A DNA stretch of 64,000 nucleotides from Massilia sp. KIM (lineage in GTDB: Bacteria > Pseudomonadota > Gammaproteobacteria > Burkholderiales > Burkholderiaceae_D), in contig NZ_MVAD01000001.1 of NCBI RefSeq assembly GCF_002007115.1, positions 124,001 through 188,000 of the forward strand. Reading direction: 5' to 3'. The notes under the pieces were generated by a model that saw only the letters and a list, made by a program, of their open reading frames with translations, did not search any database and was not told where the DNA came from. Each line of letters starts with the position of its first letter. The first letter of the stretch is position 1. Below, piece after piece: positions 35,935 through 44,683 of the stretch. The position numbers were made by a program, and so were the translations under genes.

Positions 35935-37182
35935 TCAGCGCGTGCCGCCGACCGAGGTGGTGGGAGCGGAGGTGGCCGGAGCGGCCGGACGCGGACTGAG
36001 CGCGGCGGTGGCGGCGGCTTTCTCGGCGGCGTCGATGCGCTCGCCGTTCCAGACCACGTAGTCGTCCATCGAATACAGGCGGCAGGGCTGGGTGCTCTTG
36101 GCGCTGCAGGTGGCCAGGGCGCGCGCGCCCGGGTCTTCGCCTTCCTCGGCCCAGGTCCAGGCGCCGCTCGGCGACACCGCGAAGGCGCGCGGGGTCATCT
36201 TGGTGAGATAGTCGGCGTAGGCGCGCTTGCCGTGTTCCGACAGGAAGGGCACGGCCTCGACGTCGTCCACGCGCGCATAGTCGGTCTTGGCCGGGCTCGG
36301 CGGCGGCGCCACTTCGCGCACCACCTGGGTCGGCATCCCGACTTCCTTCAGGAAGCGCATGGTGTCGTCCAGCCAGACCTTTTCGCCGTCGCGGCTGGCC
36401 AGCATGCCGTGGGCGTCGCGCTTGAAGGGCGCGAACTCGACCAGCCGGCCGCGCCCGCCGGCGCCTTCGAAGGCGCTGAACATGCGCTGCGCCAGTTCCG
36501 GGCCGAACAGCGAATCGTTCTGGCCGTAGAGCCAGAGCGTGGGCACGGTGTTCTTGCGGCCGTATTCGGCGAAGGCCGACACCAGTTGCGAACGCCAGGC
36601 GCAGCGGTCGCTGTCGTCGCGCAGGCCGCCGGCGACGTTGATCAGGCCGCGCACGCCGGGCAGGCGCTCGGCGCCCAGGGCCACGGTCGCCAGGCCGCCA
36701 TAGGACTGGCCGGCGACCACCACGTGGTCTTTGTCGACCCAGGGCTGCTGGCGCGCGTACTCGAGCGTGGCGCGGATGTCGCCGGCCTGGCTGTAGCCGT
36801 TGGCGGTCATGTCGCAGCCGTGGTCGGCGTAGCGGCCGGTGGAATTCGAGAAGCCCTGGCGCATCGGCACCATCACCGCGTAGCCGCGCTTCACGAAGGC
36901 GCTGGCCATGTGGTAGAAGCGGTCGCGTGGCTGCAGGCTGGGGCGGCCCGGGTCCTTGCCGTGGTTGATGATGATGAGCGGGAAGGGGCCGGCGCCGTCG
37001 GGGCGGAACACCGTGGTTTCGAGCCTGGCCTGGCCTTCCGTGCCGGCAGGGACCTGGACGATGCGTTCGTTCATGCGGTAATCGAGCGGCGGCTCCTGCG
37101 CCATGGCGGCGGCGGGAAACAAGACCGATACGGCGAGGACGGCGGAAGCGAGAGTACGGACGGAAAAACGGACGTTCAACAT
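35935..37182 (-). CDS. Exported dienelactone-hydrolase-like alpha/beta hydrolase
   Basis: A 415-aa exported hydrolase. The signal peptide ends about residue 29 (LASAVLAVSVLFPAAAMAQE). The core shows PFPLIIINHGKDPGR, the nucleophile elbow GQSYGG with Ser160, and acid/His regions near YGQNDSLFG and KRDAHGML. A Pro/Ala/Thr-rich tail (about 390-415) is probably disordered. ATG 37182 gives MLNVRFSV; a GTG at 37197 is possible. It is divergent from the efflux operon over a 230-nt region that contains a 17-bp palindrome. Substrate unknown. Confidence 0.82.
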   Translation of the reverse strand: MLNVRFSVRTLASAVLAVSVLFPAAAMAQEPPLDYRMNERIVQVPAGTEGQARLETTVFRPDGAGPFPLIIINHGKDPGRPSLQPRDRFYHMASAFVKRGYAVMVPMRQGFSNSTGRYADHGCDMTANGYSQAGDIRATLEYARQQPWVDKDHVVVAGQSYGGLATVALGAERLPGVRGLINVAGGLRDDSDRCAWRSQLVSAFAEYGRKNTVPTLWLYGQNDSLFGPELAQRMFSAFEGAGGRGRLVEFAPFKRDAHGMLASRDGEKVWLDDTMRFLKEVGMPTQVVREVAPPPSPAKTDYARVDDVEAVPFLSEHGKRAYADYLTKMTPRAFAVSPSGAWTWAEEGEDPGARALATCSAKSTQPCRLYSMDDYVVWNGERIDAAEKAAATAALSPRPAAPATSAPTTSVGGTR

Positions 37183-37245
37183 GGCTGCTCGGGTCACTGC
37201 GGTGGGGCTACTTCACGGAATAATTTCCGCACGGAATAAATTGAT

Positions 37246-37262
37246 TCTAGGCAGGCCCTAGA
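37246..37262. promoter_or_regulatory. Palindrome TCTAGG-N5-CCTAGA in the efflux/hydrolase divergent region
   Basis: Perfect 6-bp arms around a 5-bp centre, built from the rare tetranucleotide CTAG. A direct repeat CACGGAATAA (37214-37223 and 37230-37239) and a CGGAA-TAAT-TTCCG dyad lie just left of it. Probable operator for a TetR/MarR-type regulator encoded elsewhere. Confidence 0.4.
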
Positions 37263-37412
37263 CGCAGAGCAATACTCAATCTAGCAATTCCGGGTGCTAA
37301 ATTTTTGCGTGTGGCAAAACTGTCTATCCCATCAGATACCTCCAGGCAAACACCGTCGTTTTCCACCAACGGGTATCATGTGGAAGTGACAACGTGTCAG
37401 GAAAAACAAGGG

Positions 37413-39089
37413 ATGAGCAAGTACGCGCCGCGCCAGTGGACACCCGAGGAAAAGCCGATGTTTCCGGGCTCTCCGTCCACCCCGGCTCATCCGACGCCGC
37501 TGCGCCTTGCCTATCTGTTCGTCGGCATCCTGGTCACCGTCACGGGCGGCCTGGGCAACGCGCTGGTGGTGGTCAACCTGGTCAACCTGCAGGGCGTGCT
37601 GGGCGCCTACGCCACCGAGACCAACTGGCTGCCGGTGGCCTACGTCATGACCAACGCTTCGATGAACCTGCTGCTGGTGAAATTCCGCCAGCAGTTCGGG
37701 CTGCGCCTGTTCACAGAGTTCTTCCTGGTGCTGTACGCGCTGGTGACCTTCGCCCACCTGTTCGTGAACGACCTCGGCTCGGCGATCGCGGTGCGCGCCG
37801 CCCACGGGATGCTGGGGGCGGCCATGACGCCGCTCGGCCTGTTCTACACGCTGCAAGCCTTCAAGAAGGAATGGCGCCTGAAGGGCGTGGCGATTTCGCT
37901 CGGCGCGGCCCAGCTGGCGCTGCCGCTGGCTTACATCTTTTCCAACGACCTGCTGCAGATCGCCGAGTGGCGCGGGCTCTACATCTTCGAACTGGGCCTG
38001 GCGCTGGTCTCGCTGGGCGCGGTGCTCTTGCTCAAGCTTCCGCCGGGCGACCGCTTCAAGGCCTTCCGGCCGCTGGACTTCCTCACCTTCGCGCTGTTCG
38101 CGCCGGGCGTGGCCCTGCTGTGCGTGGTGCTGACCTTCGGGCGCGTGCTGTGGTGGTTCGAGCAGCCCTGGATCGGGGTGGCGCTGGCCTGTTCCATCGC
38201 GCTGCTGGCGGCCGCCATCTGCGTCGAGCACAACCGCGTCAACCCCCTGCTCAACGTGCGCTGGCTGACCAATGCCAACATCCTGCGGCTCTTGATGGCC
38301 CTGGTCCTGGTGCGCATCGTGCTGTCGGAGCAGAGCGTGGGCGCGGTCGGCTTCCTGCGCGCGGTGGGGCTGGACAACGACCAGCTCCAGACCCTGTATG
38401 CGATCGTGCTGGCGGCCACCGTCGCCGGCATCGTGGTGTCGGGGCTGACCGTCTCGATCCAGCACCTGATGGCGCCGCAGGTGATCGCGCTCCTGCTGAT
38501 GGCACTCGGCGCCTGGCTCGACGCCCACGCCACCAGCCAGACCCGCCCGCAGCAGATGTACCTGAGCCAGAGCCTGATGGCCTTCGGCGGCACCCTGTTC
38601 ATCGGACCGGCCGTGATCTCCCTGATCGGCACCGTGATCGCCAATCCGGGCAACCTGATCAGCTTCTCGGTGCTGCTCGGCCTGAGCCAGAACCTGGGCG
38701 GCCTGCTCGGCTCGGCCATGGTCGGCACCTTCCAGGTGCTGCGCGAGAAGTTCCACTCCTCGGTCATCGTCGAGCACCTGAGCGTGCTCGACCCGCTGGT
38801 GGCCAGCCGCATCCAGCAGGGCGCGGCCGCCAGCGCGCGCCTGCTGGCCGACCCCGAGGCGCGCACGCGCCAGGGGCTGGCCGCGCTCCAGGCCAGTGCC
38901 ACGCGCGAAGCCAACATCCTGGCCTACAACGACGTCTTCTTCGTGATCGCCATCCTGGCCGCAGCGAGCGCCGCATGGATCTTCCTGCACGCCCTGTGGC
39001 TGCGTTACCAGACCCCACCCGCGCCCGCGCCGGCCCAGCCGCCCCAGCCGCCCGTCGGGCCGCCACCACCCGAACCCGTGACCGACTGA
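37413..39089 (+). CDS. MFS multidrug efflux transporter, EmrB/DHA2-like
   Basis: A 558-aa inner-membrane transporter of the 14-helix DHA2 type. The first helix includes LAYLFVGILVTVTGGLGNALVV and the last WIFLHALW; a Pro-rich cytoplasmic tail follows (PPQPPVGPPPPEP). It lacks the usual long Emr central motif but is followed directly by its membrane-fusion and outer-membrane partners, so it forms the inner-membrane part of a tripartite pump. I used ATG 37413 (MSKYAPRQW), with AGGA upstream; ATG 37458 is an alternative. Substrate unknown. Confidence 0.88.
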   Translation: MSKYAPRQWTPEEKPMFPGSPSTPAHPTPLRLAYLFVGILVTVTGGLGNALVVVNLVNLQGVLGAYATETNWLPVAYVMTNASMNLLLVKFRQQFGLRLFTEFFLVLYALVTFAHLFVNDLGSAIAVRAAHGMLGAAMTPLGLFYTLQAFKKEWRLKGVAISLGAAQLALPLAYIFSNDLLQIAEWRGLYIFELGLALVSLGAVLLLKLPPGDRFKAFRPLDFLTFALFAPGVALLCVVLTFGRVLWWFEQPWIGVALACSIALLAAAICVEHNRVNPLLNVRWLTNANILRLLMALVLVRIVLSEQSVGAVGFLRAVGLDNDQLQTLYAIVLAATVAGIVVSGLTVSIQHLMAPQVIALLLMALGAWLDAHATSQTRPQQMYLSQSLMAFGGTLFIGPAVISLIGTVIANPGNLISFSVLLGLSQNLGGLLGSAMVGTFQVLREKFHSSVIVEHLSVLDPLVASRIQQGAAASARLLADPEARTRQGLAALQASATREANILAYNDVFFVIAILAAASAAWIFLHALWLRYQTPPAPAPAQPPQPPVGPPPPEPVTD

Positions 39090-39090
39090 C

Positions 39091-40170
39091 ATGCCAGAAC
39101 CGACCACCACGCCCAATCGCCCACGCAAGATCCTGCTCAGCGCGCTCGCCTTCGGGGCCGTCGCCCTGACCGGCATCCTGATCGTGCTCTACGCCTGGAA
39201 GCTGCCGCCTTTCCGCAGCACCCTGCAGAGCACCGAGAACGCGCTGGTGCGCGGCCAGGTGACCATCATCAGCCCCCAGCTGTCGGGCTACGTGGTCGAG
39301 GTGCTGGTGCAGGACTTCCAGCAGGTGCGCCAGGGCGAGCTCCTGATGCGCATCGACGACCGCATCCCGACCCAGCGCGTGGCCCAGGCGCGCGCCGAAC
39401 TGGCCAACCGCCGCGCCGCGCTCGAGAACTTCGCGCAGAGCCAGCGCAGCGCCCAGGCCAGCATCGCGCAGGGGCAGGCCACGCTGGCCTCGAACGAGGC
39501 CCAGGCGCGGCGCGCCGAGGCCGACCTGCGCCGGGTCGAGGAACTGGCGGCCGACGGCTCGCTGTCGGCACGCGAGCGCGACGCCGCGCGCGCCGCGCGC
39601 GCCCAGGCGGTGGCGGCGCGCGACCAGGCCAGGGCCGCGCTCGAGATCGCGCGCCAGAACCTGGGCTCGGTGGACGTCAATCGCGCTTCGCTCGAAGCGG
39701 CGGTGGCCGGCGCGGAAGCGGCGCTCAGGCTGGCCGAGGTCGACCTGTCGAACACCCGCATCCACGCGCCGCGCGACGGCCAGCTGGGCCAGGTGACGGT
39801 GCGCCAGGGCGCCTACGTGAACGCCGGCGCCCAGCTCACCGCCCTGGTGCCGAAGCAGTTGTGGGTGATCGCCAACATGAAGGAAACCCAGATGGCCGAC
39901 GTGCGCCTGGGCCAGCCGGTGCGCTTCACGGTGGATGCGCTCGACAACGCGATACTCCGCGGCCACGTCGAACGCATCGCGCCGGCCACCGGCTCGGAGT
40001 TCGCGGTGATCGCGCCCGACAACGCGACCGGTAATTTCGTCAAGATCGCCCAGCGCATCCCGGTGCGGATCAGCATCGACCCGGGCCAGCCGCTGGCGGC
40101 GCGCCTGCGGCCCGGCATGTCGGTGGTGGCGACCATCGACACCGCCTCAGCGCGCGGGGAGGCCCGATGA
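39091..40170 (+). CDS. HlyD/EmrA-family membrane fusion protein
   Basis: A 359-aa periplasmic adaptor with one N-terminal membrane anchor (KILLSALAFGAVALTGILIVLYAW). Lipoyl half-motifs flank an alpha-hairpin coiled coil rich in Ala/Arg/Gln (about 105-215), and the second half NTRIHAPRDGQLGQVTVRQGAYV completes the barrel-sandwich. It starts one base after the MFS stop codon and overlaps the outer-membrane gene by 4 nt, so all three are cotranscribed. It bridges the MFS pump and the outer-membrane channel. Confidence 0.93.
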   Translation: MPEPTTTPNRPRKILLSALAFGAVALTGILIVLYAWKLPPFRSTLQSTENALVRGQVTIISPQLSGYVVEVLVQDFQQVRQGELLMRIDDRIPTQRVAQARAELANRRAALENFAQSQRSAQASIAQGQATLASNEAQARRAEADLRRVEELAADGSLSARERDAARAARAQAVAARDQARAALEIARQNLGSVDVNRASLEAAVAGAEAALRLAEVDLSNTRIHAPRDGQLGQVTVRQGAYVNAGAQLTALVPKQLWVIANMKETQMADVRLGQPVRFTVDALDNAILRGHVERIAPATGSEFAVIAPDNATGNFVKIAQRIPVRISIDPGQPLAARLRPGMSVVATIDTASARGEAR

Positions 40171-41549
40171 GGCGGCGCATGCTATTCGCGCCCTGCGCGG
40201 CGCTGCTGCTGGCCGCTTGCGGCATGGCGCCGCAGCCGGCGCCGCCTTCCTCGCTGGAGCTGCCCCACGGCTGGCGCACGCCGGCCAGCGCGCCCTCGCA
40301 GGCGGTGGACCGCGACTGGTGGCGGGCCTTCGGCGACCCGGCCCTCGACACCCTGGTGCGGCGCGCGCTCGACAACAACGGCGACCTCAGGATCGCGCGC
40401 GCGCGCCTAGAGGAATACGCGGCGCGCGTGCGGGTGGCCGAGAGCGCCCTCCTGCCGGCACTGAACCTGTCCTTCGCGCCGACCCGCGCGCGCGCCATCG
40501 GCCCGCTGGGCCAGCCGGTGGAAGTGACCTCGCTGGTCGGCAGCGTCCAGGCCAGCTATGAGCTCGACCTGTTCGGGCGCGTGGCCGAGACGGCGCGCGC
40601 GGCGCGCTTCGAGGCCGAGTCGCAGGAGGCGGCCCTGGACGCCGCGGCGCTGGCGGTGGCCGCCAGCACGGCTTCCGGCTACCTGAACCTGCTCGGCCTG
40701 GACGCGCAGCTGGCGCTGGCGCGCGAGACCCTGGCCTCGCGCCAGCGCTCCTATGCGCTGGCGCGCCACCAGTTCGAGGTCGGCTACAGCTCGCGCCTGG
40801 AGATGTCGCAGGCCGAGGCCGAGCTGCATGCCACCGCCGGCGCCGTGCCCCAACTGGAGCGCGCCATCGCCCAGCAGGAGCAGGCCCTGAGCCTGCTGCT
40901 GGGGGCGAGTCCCGGCCCGATCGCGCGCGGGGCCGGCCTCGCCGCGCTGCGCCTGCCGGCGCCGGAGCCGGGGCTGCCCTCGGAACTCCTGCGCCGCCGG
41001 CCCGACATCGCCCAGGCCGAGCGCCTGGTGGCGGCGGCGGACGCTGGCCTGGCCGCCGCGCGCGACCAGCTGCTGCCGGCGGTCCGCCTCAGCGCCTCGG
41101 TGGGAGCGGAGGGTTCCAGCCTGGCGCGCCTGCTGCGCTCTCCGGTGGAATTGTGGAGCATCGGCGGCAGCGTGCTGGCGCCGCTGTTCGACGCCGGCCG
41201 CCTGCGCGCCCAGGCCGAGATCGCGGCCACTGCCCGCGACCGCGCCGTGTTCACCTACGAGAACGTGGTGCGCACGGCCTTCGCCGAGACCGAGAACGCG
41301 CTGGCCGCCATGCGCTGGCTCGACCAGCAATTGCAGGAGGCCGAGGCGCGGCGGGTCGCGGCGGCCGAAGTGCTGCGGGTGGCCCACAGGCGCTACGCCA
41401 ACGGCTACGCCTCCTATCTGGAAGAGCTGGACGCCCAGCGCAACGCCTTCAGCGCCGAGACCAATGTGCTGCAACTGCGCGCCAGCCTGCTGGCGGCCCA
41501 CGTCGACCTGTACCGCGCGCTGGGCGGGGGCTGGGCGCCCGCGCCCTGA
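40167..41549 (+). CDS. Outer-membrane efflux lipoprotein, NodT/OprM-like
   Basis: A 460-aa TolC-family channel. Residues 1-18 are a lipoprotein signal with the lipobox LLAAC (Cys18). WWRAFGDPALDTLVRRALDNNGDLRIARARLEE is the typical NodT start. Two OEP repeats follow, each with long coiled-coil helices (about 55-200 and 265-440). RRRPDIAQAERLVAAADAGLAAARDQLLP is the conserved second-repeat motif. It is the last gene of the pump operon and forms the exit duct for substrates through the outer membrane. Confidence 0.93.
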   Translation: MRRRMLFAPCAALLLAACGMAPQPAPPSSLELPHGWRTPASAPSQAVDRDWWRAFGDPALDTLVRRALDNNGDLRIARARLEEYAARVRVAESALLPALNLSFAPTRARAIGPLGQPVEVTSLVGSVQASYELDLFGRVAETARAARFEAESQEAALDAAALAVAASTASGYLNLLGLDAQLALARETLASRQRSYALARHQFEVGYSSRLEMSQAEAELHATAGAVPQLERAIAQQEQALSLLLGASPGPIARGAGLAALRLPAPEPGLPSELLRRRPDIAQAERLVAAADAGLAAARDQLLPAVRLSASVGAEGSSLARLLRSPVELWSIGGSVLAPLFDAGRLRAQAEIAATARDRAVFTYENVVRTAFAETENALAAMRWLDQQLQEAEARRVAAAEVLRVAHRRYANGYASYLEELDAQRNAFSAETNVLQLRASLLAAHVDLYRALGGGWAPAP

Positions 41550-41603
41550 GCGGCCGCGCCGGCGGGCTGCTACAATCCGCCGGCCTTGCCAGAACCCCGC
41601 CGC

Positions 41604-42221
41604 ATGAACCCGTCCGCTTCCAAACGTCCCCTCTGTGCCACCTGCCTGCGCGCCGCCGCGGCCTGCATCTGCCACTGGATCGCGCCGGTCGAGGCCCGCG
41701 CCGCGCTGCTGGTGCTCCAGCATCCGCTGGAGACGCGCAACGCCAAGAACAGCGCGCGCCTGCTGCACCTGAGCGTGACGGGCAGTGTGCTGGCGGTGGG
41801 CGAAAGCTTCGCGCTGGAGGAGCTCGATGCGCTGCTGTACGCAAACGGGCGCAGGCCCGTGTTGCTGTATCCCGACACCTCGGGCGACTCCCGGCTGCCG
41901 GCGCCGCCGGCCTGGGAGGAGGGGCCGGCCGCCGGCCTGCGCCTGGTGGTGCTGGACGCGACCTGGCGCAAGAGCCGCAAGATGCTGCACCTGAACCCGG
42001 CGCTGCAGCGCCTGCCGCGCCTGGCCTTGCGTGAGGTCGCGCCATCCGCTTACCGGATCCGCAAGGCCCACGCCCCGGATCAGCTGTCGAGCCTGGAGGC
42101 GGCCGCCCTGGCGCTGGGGCAGCTGGAAGGGGACGCGGCGCGCTTCCAGCCCCTGTTCGCCGCCTTCGACGGGTTTGTGGAACAACAAGCCGCCTACGAT
42201 CCGCGCCTGAGCGGCACTTGA
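41604..42221 (+). CDS. DTW-domain tRNA-uridine aminocarboxypropyltransferase
   Basis: A 205-aa protein of the DTW/TapT-TuaA family, which transfers the 3-amino-3-carboxypropyl group of SAM to uridine in tRNA (acp3U). N-terminal zinc motif CATCLRAAAACICHW, HPLETRNAKNSARLLHL, and the signature DATWRKSRKM (DTW appears as DATW), then YRIRKAHAPDQLSSLEA. Length is family-typical. ATG 41604 is chosen over a TTG six codons earlier. It lies between the pump operon and the radical SAM gene. The position of the modified uridine is inferred from the family. Confidence 0.88.
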   Translation: MNPSASKRPLCATCLRAAAACICHWIAPVEARAALLVLQHPLETRNAKNSARLLHLSVTGSVLAVGESFALEELDALLYANGRRPVLLYPDTSGDSRLPAPPAWEEGPAAGLRLVVLDATWRKSRKMLHLNPALQRLPRLALREVAPSAYRIRKAHAPDQLSSLEAAALALGQLEGDAARFQPLFAAFDGFVEQQAAYDPRLSGT

Positions 42222-42245
42222 ATGTTCAGTGAAGGCGGCGTACCA

Positions 42246-42265
42246 TACTGTATAAATATACAGTA
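42246..42265 (+). promoter_or_regulatory. LexA (SOS) box overlapping the radical SAM start codon
   Basis: TACTGTATAAATATACAGTA differs at one position from the Escherichia coli consensus TACTGTATATATATACAGTA. It lies in a perfect 24-bp palindrome (42244-42267). The box contains a -10-like TATAAA (42251-42256), and its last base is the A of the ATG, so bound LexA would cover promoter and start. Confidence 0.9.
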
Positions 42266-43449
42266 TGAGGCCAGCCGTGCTTGAACCGAAACCTCCGATC
42301 CGCCGCGAGCCCGTGGACGAGCAGCCCCTGCTCGGTCCGCTGCCCCCGGTCGCCCGCAAGGGCAGGGGAGCGGTGTCCAACATCCAGGGCCGCTACGAGC
42401 TGAATGGCCGCGAGCGCTTCGACGATGGCTGGGAGCACGAGGACGACGAGCTTCCGGCCTTCCGCACCGTCGTCACCGACGAATACGCCAAGAGCATCCT
42501 CACGCGCAACACCTCGCCGGACATTCCCTTCAATGTCTCGCTGAATCCCTACCGGGGTTGCGAGCACGGCTGCATCTATTGCTTTGCGCGGCCCACGCAC
42601 AGCTACCTCGGCCTGTCCCCGGGGCTGGACTTTGAAAGCCGCCTGTTCGCCAAGGTCAACGCGGCCGACCTGCTGCGGCGCGAGCTGGCCAGGCCAGGCT
42701 ATGTGCCCGAGCACATCGCCATCGGCGTCAACACCGACGCCTACCAGCCCTGCGAACGCGACAAGAAACTCACCCGCCAGGTGCTGGAAGTGCTGTCCGA
42801 ATGCCGGCATCCGGTCGGGCTGATCAGCAAGTCCGCGCTGATCGAACGCGACATCGACCTGCTGGCGCCCATGGCCGCGCAAGACCTGGCCTGCGCGGCG
42901 GTCACCATCACCACGCTCGACCCGCAGATCGCGCGCACGCTGGAGCCGCGCGCGGCGGCGCCGGCGCGGCGCCTGCGCACCATCCGCACCCTGGCCGAGG
43001 CCGGCATTCCCGTGAGCGTGAGCGTCGCGCCCATCATTCCCTTCGTCACCGAGCCGGAAATCGAACGCATTCTGGAGGCGGCTTTCGAGGCGGGCGCCAG
43101 CGGGGCCCACTACGTGGTGCTGCGGCTGCCCCACGAGGTCAATCCGCTGTTCCAGGAATGGCTGCAGGCCCATTTCCCCGACCGGGCCCAGCGGGTCATG
43201 AACCGCATCCGCGAGATGCGTGGCGGCAAGGACTACGACAGCGATTTTTCGCGCCGGATGCACGGGGAGGGCGTCTGGGCCGACCTGATCCGCCAGCGCT
43301 TCCACAAGACAGTGGAACGCCTGCGCATGACCGAGCTGCGCGGACGTTTCGGACGGCTCGACAGTTCCCAGTTCCGGCGGCCGGTCGTGGTGCCGCCTTC
43401 GGCGGGCAAGCAGTGCGGCAACGCGACCGGGCAGCTGGACTTGTTCTAG
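42265..43449 (+). CDS. Radical SAM protein, PA0069/SplB-like family
   Basis: A 394-aa radical SAM enzyme. The iron-sulfur cysteines are C99, C103 and C106 in NPYRGCEHGCIYCFARP, a Cx3Cx2C cluster site. YLGLSPGLDFESRL and IGVNTDAYQPCERDKKLTR are typical of the PA0069 family, which is related to spore photoproduct lyase. If ATG 42265 is the start, its A is the last base of the LexA box and the mRNA is almost leaderless; GTG 42277 is an alternative. SOS control and the SplB relationship suggest a DNA-damage role, possibly of lesion repair; this is inference. Confidence 0.9.
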   Translation: MRPAVLEPKPPIRREPVDEQPLLGPLPPVARKGRGAVSNIQGRYELNGRERFDDGWEHEDDELPAFRTVVTDEYAKSILTRNTSPDIPFNVSLNPYRGCEHGCIYCFARPTHSYLGLSPGLDFESRLFAKVNAADLLRRELARPGYVPEHIAIGVNTDAYQPCERDKKLTRQVLEVLSECRHPVGLISKSALIERDIDLLAPMAAQDLACAAVTITTLDPQIARTLEPRAAAPARRLRTIRTLAEAGIPVSVSVAPIIPFVTEPEIERILEAAFEAGASGAHYVVLRLPHEVNPLFQEWLQAHFPDRAQRVMNRIREMRGGKDYDSDFSRRMHGEGVWADLIRQRFHKTVERLRMTELRGRFGRLDSSQFRRPVVVPPSAGKQCGNATGQLDLF

Positions 43450-43480
43450 TCGGAGCAGGCGGGCGCCGGCGGCGCTGCGC

Positions 43481-43567
43481 ATCGGTGCTGCCCCCGCACC
43501 AGCGCGGATCTTATCGGCGCTGCCCCGCCACCAGCGCTGACCCCAACGGTGCTGTCCAGCACCCGCG
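43481..43567. repeat. Three imperfect 32-bp repeats with internal dyads
   Basis: Units at 43481-43512, 43513-43544 and 43545-43567 (partial) each start A-CGGYGCTG and contain a matching CAGC, so each can form a small hairpin. They lie between the convergent ends of the radical SAM and D-lactate dehydrogenase genes, where they may act in termination. Confidence 0.6.
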
Positions 43568-43570
43568 TCG

Positions 43571-44566
43571 CTAGGCCTCCGGCACGCGGTTGGCCAGCGG
43601 CTCACCGCGCTCGAAGGCCGTGATGCTGGCGATGGTGGTCTGCATGATCTGCCCGATGGCCTCGACAGTGAAGAAGGCCTGGTGGCCGGTTACGATCACG
43701 TTCGGGAAAGAGACCAGGCGCTGGATCACGTCGTCGCAGATGATGGTCGAGGACAGGTCCTGGAAGAACAGATTGGCCTCCTGCTCGTAGACGTCGATGG
43801 CCAGGCCGCCGAGCTGGCCGGTCTTGAGCGCCTCGATGGCGGCCTCGGTATCCACCAGGCCGCCACGGCTGGTGTTGACCAGGATGCTGCCGCGCTTGGC
43901 CTTGGCGAGCGTGGCCGCGTTCACGATGTGCCGGGTCTGCTCGGTCAGCGGGCAGTGCAGCGACACCACGTCGCTGCACGAGAGCAGTTCGTCCACCGTC
44001 ACGTAGCGGCCGCCGGCATCCTCGAACGCGGGATTGCGGAAGGGATCGTGGCCGAGGATGGTGCAGCCGAACCCGGCCATGATGCGCGCGAAGATCGCCC
44101 CGATCTTGCCGGTACCGATCAGGCCAACGGTCTTGCCGTGCAGGTCGATGCCCATCAGGCCGTCGAGGTCGAAATTGCCGTCGCGGGTACGGGCGCTGGC
44201 GCGCGCGATTTTGCGGTTCACGGCCAGCAGCAGGCCGACGGCGAACTCGGCCACCGAATACGGCGAATAGTCGGTGACGCGTACCACGGCGATGCCAAGG
44301 CGGGCGGCCGCGCCGGTGTCGATGTGGTTGTAGCCGGTCGAGCGGGTCGCCAGCAGGCGCGTGCCCTGGGCCGCCAGCAGGGCCAGCACTTGCGCGTCGG
44401 CATTGTCGTTGACGAACACGCACACCGCTTCGCAGCCTTCCGCCAGCGCGGCGGTTTCCAGGCTCAGGCGGTCCTCCACAAAACGCAGCTCATGGCCGGC
44501 GGCCTCGTTGGCCTTGGCCAGCATCGTCCTGTCGTAGCGCCGCGCGCTGAATACCGCAGTCCTCAT
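43571..44566 (-). CDS. ldhA: D-lactate dehydrogenase (2-hydroxyacid dehydrogenase family)
   Basis: A 331-aa NAD-dependent D-2-hydroxyacid dehydrogenase that reduces pyruvate to D-lactate. MRTAVFSARRYDR at the start and STGYNHIDTGAAARLGI are typical of fermentative LdhA. The Rossmann loop is GLIGTGKIGAIFARIM, the catalytic Arg/Glu/His appear as NTSRGGLVDTEA, YEQEANLFF and GHQAFFTVEA. It stands alone, with a 117-nt gap to the YciI gene. D-lactate preference is probable but rests on family likeness. Confidence 0.9.
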   Translation of the reverse strand: MRTAVFSARRYDRTMLAKANEAAGHELRFVEDRLSLETAALAEGCEAVCVFVNDNADAQVLALLAAQGTRLLATRSTGYNHIDTGAAARLGIAVVRVTDYSPYSVAEFAVGLLLAVNRKIARASARTRDGNFDLDGLMGIDLHGKTVGLIGTGKIGAIFARIMAGFGCTILGHDPFRNPAFEDAGGRYVTVDELLSCSDVVSLHCPLTEQTRHIVNAATLAKAKRGSILVNTSRGGLVDTEAAIEALKTGQLGGLAIDVYEQEANLFFQDLSSTIICDDVIQRLVSFPNVIVTGHQAFFTVEAIGQIMQTTIASITAFERGEPLANRVPEA

Positions 44567-44683
44567 GGCGTCCTCCTTGTCCGGTGCCTACGCCAGTGTA
44601 CGAGGATGGCGGCACCTGCCGAACACGGTTCGCCGGGCTCCCCGTTACCCGGCGTCGCCGACACGACCCACCTGGGCGGGCGC

